Shown here: positions 10,052 to 18,861 of the stretch, one piece after another | How the letters are laid out: every line of letters begins with the position of its first letter | Numbering within the stretch: the stretch's first letter is position 1 | Assembly: GCA_934167755.1 (NCBI GenBank) | Contig: CAKPLT010000001.1 | Coordinates: 177,778 to 241,777 of the forward strand | DNA length: 64,000 bases | Direction: 5' to 3' | Source: an uncultured Clostridia bacterium | Lineage (GTDB): Bacteria > Bacillota > Clostridia > TANB77 > CAG-508 | Program-made: the position numbers and the translations under genes | The notes under the pieces: model-generated | Told to the model about the DNA's origin: nothing | Databases searched by the model: none | The model's input: the letters and a program-made list of their open reading frames with translations, nothing else

Positions 10052-11185
10052 GTGTTACAGTTTCAAACAAAATCTATTGACATCTGCCGGATTAGTAAAA
10101 TACTTGTAAAATATAATATTAAGTCTAGTATAACTGATTCGGTAATTACTTTAGAGGGCGATATTTCTGATGATTTGCTTATGAAACTTTGTGATGCCAT
10201 TAACATCAATAGTGTTCAAAACTTCATAAGTCAAGAACCATTATTTGATCTTAATGAAACATCATTTTTTAAAAATGAAAAAAATACTCAAACTGAAGTT
10301 AGGGAAAAACCTACTTTATCACATAATACTTCCGAATATGATTTAATATATTCTAAAGTTAAGCGTGGTGAAGTATATTTATGTGATTATGGAAAACCTT
10401 ATGGTTGTGAACAAGGACTTGAGAGATATGCTATTATTGTACAAAATGATGAGGGGAATTTATATTCTCCGACAACCATTGTAATTGCTTGTACTTCAAG
10501 AACCAAAAAAAGCCTTCCTGTTCATGTAGAGAGCAGATTTTCTTCTAGCAATATGGTTGATTATGACTTGAAAAGAGTAGGAACTGCTAAAAGTGTAATT
10601 ATGGCAGAGCAAATTCGAACAATTGACAAAAGTAGACTTCGCAAATATATGGGAATGTTGACAGAAGAGTTTATGGAAGAAATTGATGAAAAGCTTAACA
10701 TTTCATTACAGTTAAGTCAAAAAGTAAAAATCATAGAAAAAAAGGTGTATGTTGAAAACACACCCAAAGTTATGGTTGCTCCTAATGAACCAAAAGTACG
10801 AAAAGATGTGAATAAGGTTCAAATTCAGTTATTGTCATTTGTTGATATAAATGAACTTTTGAAAATTTCACAAAAGCATGTTACAGATGAAGTTAAAGCT
10901 GAGAAAATTTTAGAATTATTCGGTTTTGATTTTAATAAAAAAGGCGTTTCATATGTACTTAAAGCAATTATTACTTCTCCCAAAGATGCTTACTTTAACC
11001 TTGAAACCTTATCAGAGAGTATTTCTAAAGAAGAAGGCATTGATAAAGAAGAAGTAAAGCGCTTAATCGTTGCAAGAATAAAAGAAACTTTTGGATTTAG
11101 AAAAGCTCCAACAGTGGATTTTATTCGTTTAGTTAATAGTTTTTTGTTAAAACAGGAGGATGACAATGAAGAAATTAACTTTTAA
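10052..11185 (+). CDS. MazF/PemK-like domain fused to a Spo0A-C-like tail
   Basis: 377 residues from a GTG start behind AAAGGAGG. Residues 1-60 form a small alpha/beta domain, followed by an acidic linker. Residues 104-220 match MazF/PemK mRNA interferases: KRGEVYLCDYG, then CEQGLERYAIIVQND, then SPTTIVIACTSR and AEQIRTIDKSRLRKYMG. The Arg in EQGLERY (R125) and Thr148 correspond to the catalytic Arg/Thr of MazF, so ribonuclease activity is plausible. Residues 285-365 (LELFGFDFNKKGVSYVLKAI and onward, then VKRLIVARIKETFG) resemble the Spo0A DNA-binding effector domain. No classical MazE antitoxin precedes it. Codon use is less AT-biased than in its neighbours, suggesting transfer. The 3' end overlaps the next gene. 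Confidence 0.7.
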   Translation: MLQFQTKSIDICRISKILVKYNIKSSITDSVITLEGDISDDLLMKLCDAININSVQNFISQEPLFDLNETSFFKNEKNTQTEVREKPTLSHNTSEYDLIYSKVKRGEVYLCDYGKPYGCEQGLERYAIIVQNDEGNLYSPTTIVIACTSRTKKSLPVHVESRFSSSNMVDYDLKRVGTAKSVIMAEQIRTIDKSRLRKYMGMLTEEFMEEIDEKLNISLQLSQKVKIIEKKVYVENTPKVMVAPNEPKVRKDVNKVQIQLLSFVDINELLKISQKHVTDEVKAEKILELFGFDFNKKGVSYVLKAIITSPKDAYFNLETLSESISKEEGIDKEEVKRLIVARIKETFGFRKAPTVDFIRLVNSFLLKQEDDNEEINF

Positions 11186-12482
11186 AGTAAGTTCACAAAA
11201 AGAAGGATCATTAATTTCATTAATAAAAGAGGTTGATAAAATATCTTGTCGAATTTCTTTTGATTTTGAAAACGGTATCGTAGCAGTTAAAAATGTCAAT
11301 GATATTATGATTGATTCAGTTATAGAATTAGTCGATAATTATTACACTATTCTTGGTGTTGATATTGATAACACACTTGAAGAAAACACAGAAAACACGA
11401 CAACAGCTGTTTCATCAGAATCTTCTTCTGATGTATCTAATAATACAGTAGAAACAGATGAAACTGTAAATGAGATCAAGCCAACAGTTTTAGAACCTCA
11501 AACAGAAGATGATTTAATCATCAAAAAGGTTGAATTCCAGAACGAATATCTTGAAGGATTAATCAATAAACTTGTAAAAACTATATCTTGGGCAATGTTC
11601 AAAATGAATATTTCTGAAAAAGAAGCTGGTGATTACATTTATACTACTATAAATGAGATTTCTATGAGATACAATAAAAAAGAATGTATCGATTTTGCAA
11701 TCGGAGATATTGTTGACTGTACCTATGGTGTTCATTTACCAGGAGAAATCAATGGTGGGCATGTTTCTGCAATAGTATGCGATATTTCTCACAATTCTAT
11801 GGCATATTTAGTACCTATTACAAAGATACAGACAGACATTGTATCTAATTCTTATTTAATTTTCAAAGCTCCAGAAGATGTAGTTTATGAAAATGATTAT
11901 TACAAAGGTGGTACTGCTTTATTAGATAAGGCAAAATATGTTCGTGCTGAAAGATTCAATGCAGTAATTGGTAAAACAACTCCTGCTTTCTTTGAGAAAA
12001 TTCTAAGAAAGTTGGCAAATACCTTTGACTTTACAAAAAAATTTGCAGAAAGAGTTGAAGAAGAAAGTGAAAAAACTGTAATTACAACCCAAAATACTGA
12101 AGAAGTAGTTACAGAATCTTCTAAAAAGTATAATAATGTTGAAAATGCTTTGTTGGAAGTTATTGGATTTGCTTTCGACAAACTTGACCCTTCCAAAAAG
12201 GTTGAAGACCAGGTAGAAAGCTTTTTAGAGGATATTGGTATGGTATCTAACAAAATGATTACACAGTCCTTTATTATTGCTTGTGATATAAAAAAAATCA
12301 AGTATGACAATGTTGCTCTTAGGTTGCATGAAGAGTTTTCAGAAGTAGATGAGGAAACTATCAAAAATACCTTAAAAGAAACATTTAAAAATTGGTTAGA
12401 AAAGTATCCTATTTTAGCAGAAAAATGCCCTAAAATTTCTATTATATATATGCTTAAATTATTTGCTAAGAAATTTGCATAA
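11166..12482 (+). CDS. Paralogue of the preceding protein with degenerate MazF-like domain and Spo0A-C-like tail
   Basis: 438 residues from the ATG at 11166, which follows AGGAGG inside the end of the upstream gene. The layout parallels that gene: an N-terminal alpha/beta domain, a Ser/Thr/Glu-rich linker (residues about 75-115), a helical segment, a PemK-like barrel (IGDIVDCTYG, then AIVCDISHNSMAYLVPITK), and a helical C-terminus like a Spo0A effector domain. The EQG-x-x-R-Y/P catalytic motif is replaced by EINGGHVSAI, so the barrel may be inactive and act as a partner or antidote. This is inference; no family assignment was possible beyond the folds. Confidence 0.6.
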   Translation: MKKLTFKVSSQKEGSLISLIKEVDKISCRISFDFENGIVAVKNVNDIMIDSVIELVDNYYTILGVDIDNTLEENTENTTTAVSSESSSDVSNNTVETDETVNEIKPTVLEPQTEDDLIIKKVEFQNEYLEGLINKLVKTISWAMFKMNISEKEAGDYIYTTINEISMRYNKKECIDFAIGDIVDCTYGVHLPGEINGGHVSAIVCDISHNSMAYLVPITKIQTDIVSNSYLIFKAPEDVVYENDYYKGGTALLDKAKYVRAERFNAVIGKTTPAFFEKILRKLANTFDFTKKFAERVEEESEKTVITTQNTEEVVTESSKKYNNVENALLEVIGFAFDKLDPSKKVEDQVESFLEDIGMVSNKMITQSFIIACDIKKIKYDNVALRLHEEFSEVDEETIKNTLKETFKNWLEKYPILAEKCPKISIIYMLKLFAKKFA

Positions 12483-12499
12483 CTGCTGATTTGACTTTG

Positions 12500-12535
12500 A
12501 CTAGGCGAGAGAATTTTCTCTAGCCTAGTTTTCTT
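12500..12535 (+). terminator. Terminator of the MazF-like operon
   Basis: ACTAGGC-G-AGAGAA / TTCTCT-A-GCCTAGT long hairpin (12500-12529) followed by TTTCTTT. Confidence 0.9.
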
Positions 12536-12582
12536 TATATTTTTTAAAATTTTGAAGAAATCTCAAAAAAACAAGTAAAGTA

Positions 12583-12611
12583 TTGATATTCTGAGAAAAA
12601 TTAGATATAAT
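12583..12611 (+). promoter_or_regulatory. Promoter of the methyltransferase/GHKL/receiver/HNH operon
   Basis: TTGATA (12583-12588), 17-nt spacer, TATAAT (12606-12611). It lies 35 nt before the first ATG. Confidence 0.8.
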
Positions 12612-12645
12612 AACCATTAATAAATATATATAAAAGGTGAAATAT

Positions 12646-14115
12646 ATGAACGATGAATGCAAAAGAAAATGTCAAATATTTACTCCAAAGGAAAATGTCA
12701 TACAATTATTAGACTGGGTAGGATATAAAAAAGATTTATATGGAAAAAAAATAATTGAAAATTCATGTGGAGATGGACAAATATTAACTGAGATAGTAAA
12801 TAGATATATTAAAGAATGCAAAAAAAATAATATAAATTCAAAACAAATAAAAAAAGGGTTAGAAAATGATATATATGGTGCAGAAATAGATGCTGTTCAT
12901 TATAGAAAATGTATCAACAATCTAGATGATATAGCGAAAAAAAATGATATTAATGATGTAAGGTGGAATATTATACAAAAAGACATATTACAAGAAAAAT
13001 TAGAAATTAAATTTGATTATGTAGTAGGAAATCCACCATATATAAAATATAAATTGTTAGATAAGGAAACTAGAGAATTTGTAAGGAAAAATTTCGAAGT
13101 ATGTTCAATAGGAAAATTTGATTATTGCTATGCATTTATTGAACATGGAATAAAGAACTTAAATGAAAATGGAAAAATGGCGTATTTAATACCTAATAGC
13201 ATATTTAAAAATGTTTTTGCACAACAATTAAGAAACTATATAAAAGCCAATTTAACAGATATATATGACTATACGACAGAAAAATTGTTTACAAAGAAAA
13301 ACCTTGAAAGCATAGAAAAAGATATACTTACATCTTCAGCAGTTATTATAATAGATAAAAGTAAAAAAACAAGAAATATTAAATATCATGATATTGTAAA
13401 TAAACAAGAAATAAAAATTTCGAAGAATAATTTAAATGGTAAGTGGATATTTAATAAAAATGGTGAAGAAGAGCAACAAAATAGAACTGCAAAATTTGGG
13501 GATTATTTTAAAGCTTCAAATACAATTGCAACATTATATAATAAAGCATTTGTTATAAATCATTACCAAGATGAAGAAGAATATATAGTAACAGAAGACA
13601 ATTATAAAATAGAAAAAGCAATATTAAAAGAAGCAGTCAGTCCAAGAAGTTTAAACAGTAATACAGCGGAAAAAATTATATTTCCATATTATTTTAAGAA
13701 TGGAGAATTAAAAAAATACACAGAAGAAGAAATCAAAACAAAATTTCCAAATGCATATAAATATCTAGAAATACATAAAGAAAAATTATTAAAAAGAAAA
13801 TCAGATACTAGTGCAAAATGGTATGAATATGGGAGAAGTCAGGCTATTAGTCAATCAAATGAAAAAAAACTATTATTATCAACAGTAATAACAAAAGAAG
13901 TAAAAGTATATGATTTGTCAAATGAAACAATACCATATTCAGGAATATACATTACAAGTGAAGAAGAAAATCTTGATAGAGCTAAAGAAATATTGGAAAG
14001 TGAAGAGTTTTTACAATATGTAAAAAACATAGGAATAAATGCTAGTGGAGAATCCATTAGAATAACAAGTAAAGATATTAATAATTTTGAATTTTATATT
14101 GGAGAAAATATATGA
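12646..14115 (+). CDS. N6-adenine DNA methyltransferase (type II/IIS-like)
   Basis: 489 residues from the ATG at 12646, placed behind AAGGTG. A GTG nine bases upstream lacks a ribosome binding site. S-adenosylmethionine motif I reads IIENSCGDGQILTEIV and catalytic motif IV is VVGNPPYIKYK, the NPPY of adenine-N6 methylases in the gamma-class order (binding before catalysis). The long C-terminal part is probably target recognition, as in Eco57I/TaqI-like enzymes. It is the first gene of a four-gene operon and overlaps the next by ATGA. It would protect host DNA from the HNH nuclease encoded last. No endonuclease domain is visible within it. Confidence 0.88.
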   Translation: MNDECKRKCQIFTPKENVIQLLDWVGYKKDLYGKKIIENSCGDGQILTEIVNRYIKECKKNNINSKQIKKGLENDIYGAEIDAVHYRKCINNLDDIAKKNDINDVRWNIIQKDILQEKLEIKFDYVVGNPPYIKYKLLDKETREFVRKNFEVCSIGKFDYCYAFIEHGIKNLNENGKMAYLIPNSIFKNVFAQQLRNYIKANLTDIYDYTTEKLFTKKNLESIEKDILTSSAVIIIDKSKKTRNIKYHDIVNKQEIKISKNNLNGKWIFNKNGEEEQQNRTAKFGDYFKASNTIATLYNKAFVINHYQDEEEYIVTEDNYKIEKAILKEAVSPRSLNSNTAEKIIFPYYFKNGELKKYTEEEIKTKFPNAYKYLEIHKEKLLKRKSDTSAKWYEYGRSQAISQSNEKKLLLSTVITKEVKVYDLSNETIPYSGIYITSEEENLDRAKEILESEEFLQYVKNIGINASGESIRITSKDINNFEFYIGENI

Positions 14116-16367
14116 GCAAGAAAATAAGATTTAATGTAAATGCATATACTGCAAAATTAATAGGAAGAGAAAATGTTTCAAACTTAGAAGGTGCAATCCT
14201 TGAATTAGTAAAAAATACATATGATGCTGATGCTACAAAATGTATATTATATTATGACGAAGAAAATAAAACATTATATATTATGGACAATGGTACAGGA
14301 ATGTCAGAAGAAATTATTGAAAAACACTGGATGACAATAGGAAATTCTTCTAAAAGTACAAACTTTATTACCCAAAGTGGTAGAGTGCAAACAGGAGCAA
14401 AAGGGATAGGAAGATTTGCATTAGACAGAACTGGTGATACATGTGTGATGTACACAAAAACTCAAAAAAATGATGACATAATACAATGGAAAGTTGATTG
14501 GAGAGATTTTGACAGAAAAGAAAACTTAACAGATATAACTGCAGAAATTGACTATGTTAAAGGAAAGTTATATGACAATGTACAAGGAAATAAATATTTA
14601 AATGAAATTTTAAAAACACATTTTAGTGGTACTGGAACAATTTTTAAAATTACAAATTTAAGAGAAGAATGGAATATTGACTTAATAAAAAATATAAAGA
14701 AAAGCTTAGCAACACTTATTCCACCAGATATAGAAAACGAATTTGCTATATATTTTTTCTATGAAGATCAAAGTGAAAAAGAGGCATTAATCATATCAGA
14801 TAATATAGATGCATATGATTATAAAATTGAATTCAATGTATTAGATGATGGAAAAACAATTATAAAATTAGATAGAAACGAATTTGACTTTAAAGACAAA
14901 TTAGATGAAATAATTCAAAAAGCAGGATTTAAAGAGGAAGACAAAGATTATTTTTTAGGAAAAGAAAAAATTATAAATACTACATTAGAAGCATTGATAG
15001 GAAATAAAGATGCAGAAGAATTAGGAAAATTTGATGGAACTATATATTTTAATAAAATTACAGTAACAAAAGAAGATGCGAAGAAATACTATTATAAAGA
15101 CATAACAGGAAGAAAAAACTTTTCTGATATATTTGGTGGAATAAAATTATATAGAGACAATTTTAGAGTAAGACCATATGGAGAAAAAGAATCATCTAGT
15201 TATGACTGGTTACTTTTAGGAAATAGACATGCAAAATCACCTGCTGCTATAAGCCATCCAACAGGAAAGTGGAGAGTTTCAACAGACCAAGTATCAGGTG
15301 TAATAAATATATCAAGAATGAATGTGAACTTACCAGATCAGGCAAATAGACAAGGAATAGTAGAAACAAAAGAGTTCAGACTATTAAAAGAAATACTTAT
15401 AGATATTATTTCCGAATTTGAGGAAGATAGGCAATATGTTGGTAGGAAATTAAACAAATTATATTATGAAGAAAATGAAACACAACAAACTCAAGAAGAA
15501 GTAAGAAAAAAGGCAAAGAAGCAACAAAAAGATAAAGAAAAAAATAGTGATAATGATGATTATAAAGTAGACGCAGAAAAAGTACATAAAGTTTTTGAGG
15601 AAAAAGATGAACAAATAAGAGACTTACAAGACGAAAACAGAATGTTGAGAAATTTGGCTACAACAGGAATAGTAGTAAATCAATATATACATGAAACAAA
15701 AGAATCAGTTAATAATGTGGGAACGAATATTATGGTAGTGAAAGAATTATTAATTGAAGATAGAGACATAGAAAAAGCAATAGAGAAAATAACAGATGCA
15801 CAAAAATATGTTGAAACAATGAATTCTTGGTATGATGTTACATTAGGTTCAATAAGAAGAGATAAGAGAACAATGAAATATAATGATATTAATTCATTAA
15901 TATCAACACAGATGAATTTATGGAAAAAAGTATTAGAAAGACAAAATATTGATATAATATATACAGGAAGAGATATTCCAGAAATAAAATGTTTCCCATA
16001 TGAAATAGAAAGTATAATTAGTAATTTAATAGCTAATAGTGTATATGCATTTAAAGGGATAAAAGACAAAAAAATATATATTAATTTATTGGAAACAGAT
16101 CATGGTATAAAAATCGAATACCATGATACAGGATCTGGGCTAATATCGGAATATAAAAAACAGCCAGAGAAGATATTAGAAGCATTAGAAACAAGTAAAA
16201 AAAATCGTATAGGTGAAACTGTAGGAACTGGAATGGGAATGTGGATAATATCTGGAATTGTTAATAATTATAATGGAGATATAGACTTAAGCAAAAACTT
16301 AAAAGAAGAGACAGGATTCTATATAGACATTAATTTGAAAGCATTGAAAAGAAATGAAGGTGAATAA
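14112..16367 (+). CDS. Double-GHKL ATPase / histidine-kinase-like sensor
   Basis: 751 residues with two GHKL (Bergerat) ATPase modules. The N-terminal one is Hsp90/MORC-like: ELVKNTYDADAT (E31, N35), MDNGTGMS (D59), GAKGIGRFALDRTG. The C-terminal one is histidine-kinase-like: IISNLIANSVYAF, YHDTGSGL, GTGMGMWIISGIV. Between them lie a charged coiled coil (about 455-520) and a helical HisKA-like segment with YIHETKESVNN, whose His could be the phospho-acceptor. The following gene encodes a receiver domain, so a phosphorelay is likely. MORC/MutL-like GHKL ATPases are known in bacterial R-M operons. It probably senses invading DNA and controls the HNH nuclease; this is inference. Confidence 0.8.
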   Translation: MSKKIRFNVNAYTAKLIGRENVSNLEGAILELVKNTYDADATKCILYYDEENKTLYIMDNGTGMSEEIIEKHWMTIGNSSKSTNFITQSGRVQTGAKGIGRFALDRTGDTCVMYTKTQKNDDIIQWKVDWRDFDRKENLTDITAEIDYVKGKLYDNVQGNKYLNEILKTHFSGTGTIFKITNLREEWNIDLIKNIKKSLATLIPPDIENEFAIYFFYEDQSEKEALIISDNIDAYDYKIEFNVLDDGKTIIKLDRNEFDFKDKLDEIIQKAGFKEEDKDYFLGKEKIINTTLEALIGNKDAEELGKFDGTIYFNKITVTKEDAKKYYYKDITGRKNFSDIFGGIKLYRDNFRVRPYGEKESSSYDWLLLGNRHAKSPAAISHPTGKWRVSTDQVSGVINISRMNVNLPDQANRQGIVETKEFRLLKEILIDIISEFEEDRQYVGRKLNKLYYEENETQQTQEEVRKKAKKQQKDKEKNSDNDDYKVDAEKVHKVFEEKDEQIRDLQDENRMLRNLATTGIVVNQYIHETKESVNNVGTNIMVVKELLIEDRDIEKAIEKITDAQKYVETMNSWYDVTLGSIRRDKRTMKYNDINSLISTQMNLWKKVLERQNIDIIYTGRDIPEIKCFPYEIESIISNLIANSVYAFKGIKDKKIYINLLETDHGIKIEYHDTGSGLISEYKKQPEKILEALETSKKNRIGETVGTGMGMWIISGIVNNYNGDIDLSKNLKEETGFYIDINLKALKRNEGE

Positions 16368-16979
16368 ATGTATAAAATAGCATTAATAGATGATTGTAAG
16401 GACCAATATGAAAACTATAAATACAGGTTAGGAAAAAAAGGAATAGATTTGTTATTTATGGAATATAAAGAAGATTATACAGAAATAATTGATTGGTTAT
16501 TAGATAATCAAATACAATTTGTATTAATAGATTATAAGCTAGACTTACAATATGATTTTTGTGGTTCACAATTAATGCAATATATTAATAATGCAATACC
16601 GGATTTACAATGTGTATTATTTACATCTAATACAGTTGATGATGATCTAGTAATGGACAGATTAAAAATAGATAAAAGTGTATTTAATACAGACGGAAAA
16701 GAATATGTGGAATTTATAGATACCATAAAACAAGCTGTAAATGTATTTGAAAAAAGAAAGAAAATGATGGAAGAACATTATTTAAAGCTTAAAGAAAAAA
16801 AGGATAGTGGAAAAATTTCTGCTTTAGAAGAGGAAGAATTAGCAAGATATTATAAAATATTAAGTACTTATGGAATTGTAGAAAAAATACCACAAGAAAT
16901 GTTATCAACAAAGGTAGAAGAAAAAATCGATAAATTGATAAAAGAAGTAGAAGAATATTTAATAAATAAAAGAGGATAG
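16368..16979 (+). CDS. Receiver-domain (response-regulator-like) protein with coiled-coil tail
   Basis: 203 residues, starting on the base after the preceding stop. Residues 1-120 form a CheY-type receiver: acidic pair D8-D9 in ALIDDCKD, phospho-acceptor D55 in FVLIDYKLD, T86/S87 in VLFTSNT and Lys103 in IDKSVF. The C-terminal 80 residues are a charged helical region with no DNA-binding domain, so the output is probably protein-protein, plausibly gating the HNH nuclease encoded next. With the GHKL gene it forms a complete two-component pair inside a restriction-like operon. Confidence 0.82.
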   Translation: MYKIALIDDCKDQYENYKYRLGKKGIDLLFMEYKEDYTEIIDWLLDNQIQFVLIDYKLDLQYDFCGSQLMQYINNAIPDLQCVLFTSNTVDDDLVMDRLKIDKSVFNTDGKEYVEFIDTIKQAVNVFEKRKKMMEEHYLKLKEKKDSGKISALEEEELARYYKILSTYGIVEKIPQEMLSTKVEEKIDKLIKEVEEYLINKRG

Positions 16980-16980
16980 A

Positions 16981-17565
16981 ATGGAAAGAATACACGGAAT
17001 AAAAACGATAAAAAGGAGAAAATATACAATAAGGAGAGACTATACTGAATGTAAAGATATTCTTGCAGAGGATTTTCAACAGATGTGTGGATATTGTGGA
17101 AAACATCGAAAAACATTACTTAAACAATTTCAAATAGATCACTTTGCACCACAAAGTAAATTCCCAGAAAAGAGAGACATATATAAAAATTTAGTATTAG
17201 CTTGCCCTCAATGTAATAGATTAAAATCAGACAAATGGATTGGTAATAATCCAGAAGTAAGCAATGATGGAAAAAGGGGATTTGTAGATCCTGCAACAGA
17301 AGAATATGATCAACACCTATATAGAGAAGATGATGGAAAAATTATGTATAAAACTGAAGTCGGAAAATATATGTATGATTTACTTAAATTTAACATTAGA
17401 AGAACTGATTTAATTTGGAAAATTATTAAATTGAGTGAATTGAAAGAAGAATTGAAGAGCTTTTTGAGAGATAATCCGGACGAAGAAGGGAATAGAAAAT
17501 TTGTAGAAATACAGATGCAATTAGATGAACTACTAGACTATATTACATATAATGAAAGAGAATAA
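16981..17565 (+). CDS. HNH endonuclease, putative effector of the operon
   Basis: 194 residues, one base after the receiver gene. The zinc-stabilised HNH core is intact: CGYC (C36, C39), the catalytic pair in QIDHFAPQ (D53-H54), Asn70 in YKNLVLACPQCNR and the second zinc pair C75/C78, with Lys82 beyond. The core lies in the N-terminal half and the C-terminal 110 residues are helical. Its position after a methyltransferase, a GHKL kinase and a receiver suggests it cuts unmodified DNA when the relay is triggered. No separate ribosome binding site is obvious, so it is probably translationally coupled. Confidence 0.85.
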   Translation: MERIHGIKTIKRRKYTIRRDYTECKDILAEDFQQMCGYCGKHRKTLLKQFQIDHFAPQSKFPEKRDIYKNLVLACPQCNRLKSDKWIGNNPEVSNDGKRGFVDPATEEYDQHLYREDDGKIMYKTEVGKYMYDLLKFNIRRTDLIWKIIKLSELKEELKSFLRDNPDEEGNRKFVEIQMQLDELLDYITYNERE

Positions 17566-17759
17566 TAGCTATTTAAACTGTAATTTCAATAGGAGCTAAT
17601 GTTTGGGTATGTGTTATGTACATTTGGAAAGAATAGATTTAAATGGCGACCATATAGATAATAAAAATAAATGTGATTTAATCTGTTAACTGGTATTGTA
17701 ACATTTGGACAATTATTGAGTAGAGTTACTATACAATAAGGTTGAGTGGATGAATGTGG

Positions 17760-17772
17760 GGGCTCATAACCC
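17760..17772 (+). other. att-like core, left end of element 1
   Basis: GGGCTCATAACCC equals the anticodon arm of the initiator tRNA. The same CTCATAACCC occurs at 37455 and 54458. The remaining 17566-17937 interval has no credible gene: a 110-codon minus-strand frame crosses it but lacks a ribosome binding site and family signals. Confidence 0.6.
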
Positions 17773-17817
17773 GTATACCAATAATTTGATACTAGACTCG
17801 GAAAATATAATAAAATG

Positions 17818-17850
17818 AAGCATTTGCTAGATTTTGGCAGGTGCTTTTTT
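17818..17850 (+). terminator. Intrinsic terminator near attL
   Basis: AAGCATTTGC (17818-17827) pairs with GCAGGTGCTT (17837-17846, G-U pairs allowed), then six T. Confidence 0.75.
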
Positions 17851-17870
17851 CTTGCTTTTTCAAGTGAAAA

Positions 17871-17888
17871 TGTCACACTTTGGTCACA
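17871..17888 (+). repeat. Arm-type repeat A, left copy
   Basis: TGTCACACTTTGGTCACA, 17/18 identical to 37308-37325. It lies 108 bp to the right of the core at 17763, inside element 1, as an integrase arm site would. Confidence 0.6.
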
Positions 17889-17991
17889 GTTAGGGCGAGA
17901 AAAGACTGAGTTAGACAAGTTTTAACAAGGAATGTATTTGAATTATTCACAGGAAGTGGTATAATTGGGGTAAATGAAAGGAGAGATTTAT

Positions 17992-18465
17992 ATGGATATA
18001 ACAATTGATGTAGATAATTATAAGTTAAATGTAAGAGCAGCAGGAGTAATGATACATAATGGCAAAATTTTGGTTCATAGAAATATTAATTCTGACCACT
18101 ATGCATTAATTGGAGGAAGAGTAGAAATAGGAGAAAATTCAGCTGATACAATTAAAAGAGAAATTAAAGAAGAATTAGGAAAAAACATAGAAATAACAGG
18201 ATATATATCAACAATAGAAAACTTTTTTGAGATGAAAGGTTCAAAATACCATGAAATAATGTTTGTACATAAAATAGAATTTACAAATGAAGATGATAAA
18301 AAAATAGAATATACAATGAAAAATATTGAAGGAAAAGATTATTTGCAATATGAATGGATAGAGATAAATAAAATTGATGAGTATCCACTATTGCCAAGAG
18401 ATGTAAAAGAAGTTTTAAAAGAAAATAAATTTCCAATACATAAAATAAATAATGATTTGAAATAA
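17992..18465 (+). CDS. NUDIX hydrolase
   Basis: 157 residues from the ATG at 17992, behind AAAGGAGAG; the in-frame ATG at 17974 contains that ribosome binding site. The Nudix box GGRVEIGENSADTIKREIKE (followed by ELG) is complete, giving a metal-dependent hydrolase of a nucleoside diphosphate linked to another group. The substrate is unknown. A promoter TTGAAT/TATAAT (17938-17965, 16-nt spacer) precedes it. It heads a cluster with an ASCH protein and a methyltransferase, all small soluble proteins that could act on nucleotides or RNA. Confidence 0.9.
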   Translation: MDITIDVDNYKLNVRAAGVMIHNGKILVHRNINSDHYALIGGRVEIGENSADTIKREIKEELGKNIEITGYISTIENFFEMKGSKYHEIMFVHKIEFTNEDDKKIEYTMKNIEGKDYLQYEWIEINKIDEYPLLPRDVKEVLKENKFPIHKINNDLK

Positions 18466-18477
18466 AACAGGTGAAAT

Positions 18478-18861
18478 ATGAAAGTATTAACAATAAAACA
18501 ACCTTGGGCAACATTAATAATGCAAGGAGATAAAAGATTTGAATTTAGAAGTTGGAAAACTAAATATAGAGGAGATTTATTAATACATGCAGGAAAAGGA
18601 ATAGATAAAGAAGCAATGAAAAGATTAGCAAAATATATTACAAAAGATATGCCAACTGGAAAAATATTAGGAAAAGTAACATTAGTAGATTGCATAAAAT
18701 GTGATGATAATTTTAAAGAAATGTGCTTAAAAGAAAATAAAGATGTCTATGCTAAAAGTACTTTTGTAGAAAAATATGCATGGCAGCTGGAGAATGTAGA
18801 AGTATTTGATGAACCGTTAGAGGCAAAAGGAAAATTGAGTTTGTGGGAGTATGATATATGA
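18478..18861 (+). CDS. ASCH-domain protein
   Basis: 127 residues. The ASCH fold signature is clear: VLTIKQPWATLIMQGDKRFE, then FRSWKTKYRGDLLIHAGK and GKILGKVTLVDC. ASCH domains have a PUA-like barrel expected to bind RNA or modified bases, and some act as ribonucleases or amidohydrolases on modified nucleosides. The chemistry here cannot be read. It follows the NUDIX gene by 12 bp and overlaps the next gene by 4 bp, so the three are one operon. Confidence 0.85.
   Translation: MKVLTIKQPWATLIMQGDKRFEFRSWKTKYRGDLLIHAGKGIDKEAMKRLAKYITKDMPTGKILGKVTLVDCIKCDDNFKEMCLKENKDVYAKSTFVEKYAWQLENVEVFDEPLEAKGKLSLWEYDI

Noticed and set aside
12646..17565. Assigning the operon to Detocs, BREX or DISARM
   Set aside because: No PNP-type effector (Detocs), no PglZ/BrxC (BREX), no DrmA/B helicase pair (DISARM); only the two-component or methylase parts are shared.
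17586..17918. 110-codon minus-strand ORF across the left att locus
   Set aside because: No ribosome binding site, no family signal, and it runs through the att core and a terminator.
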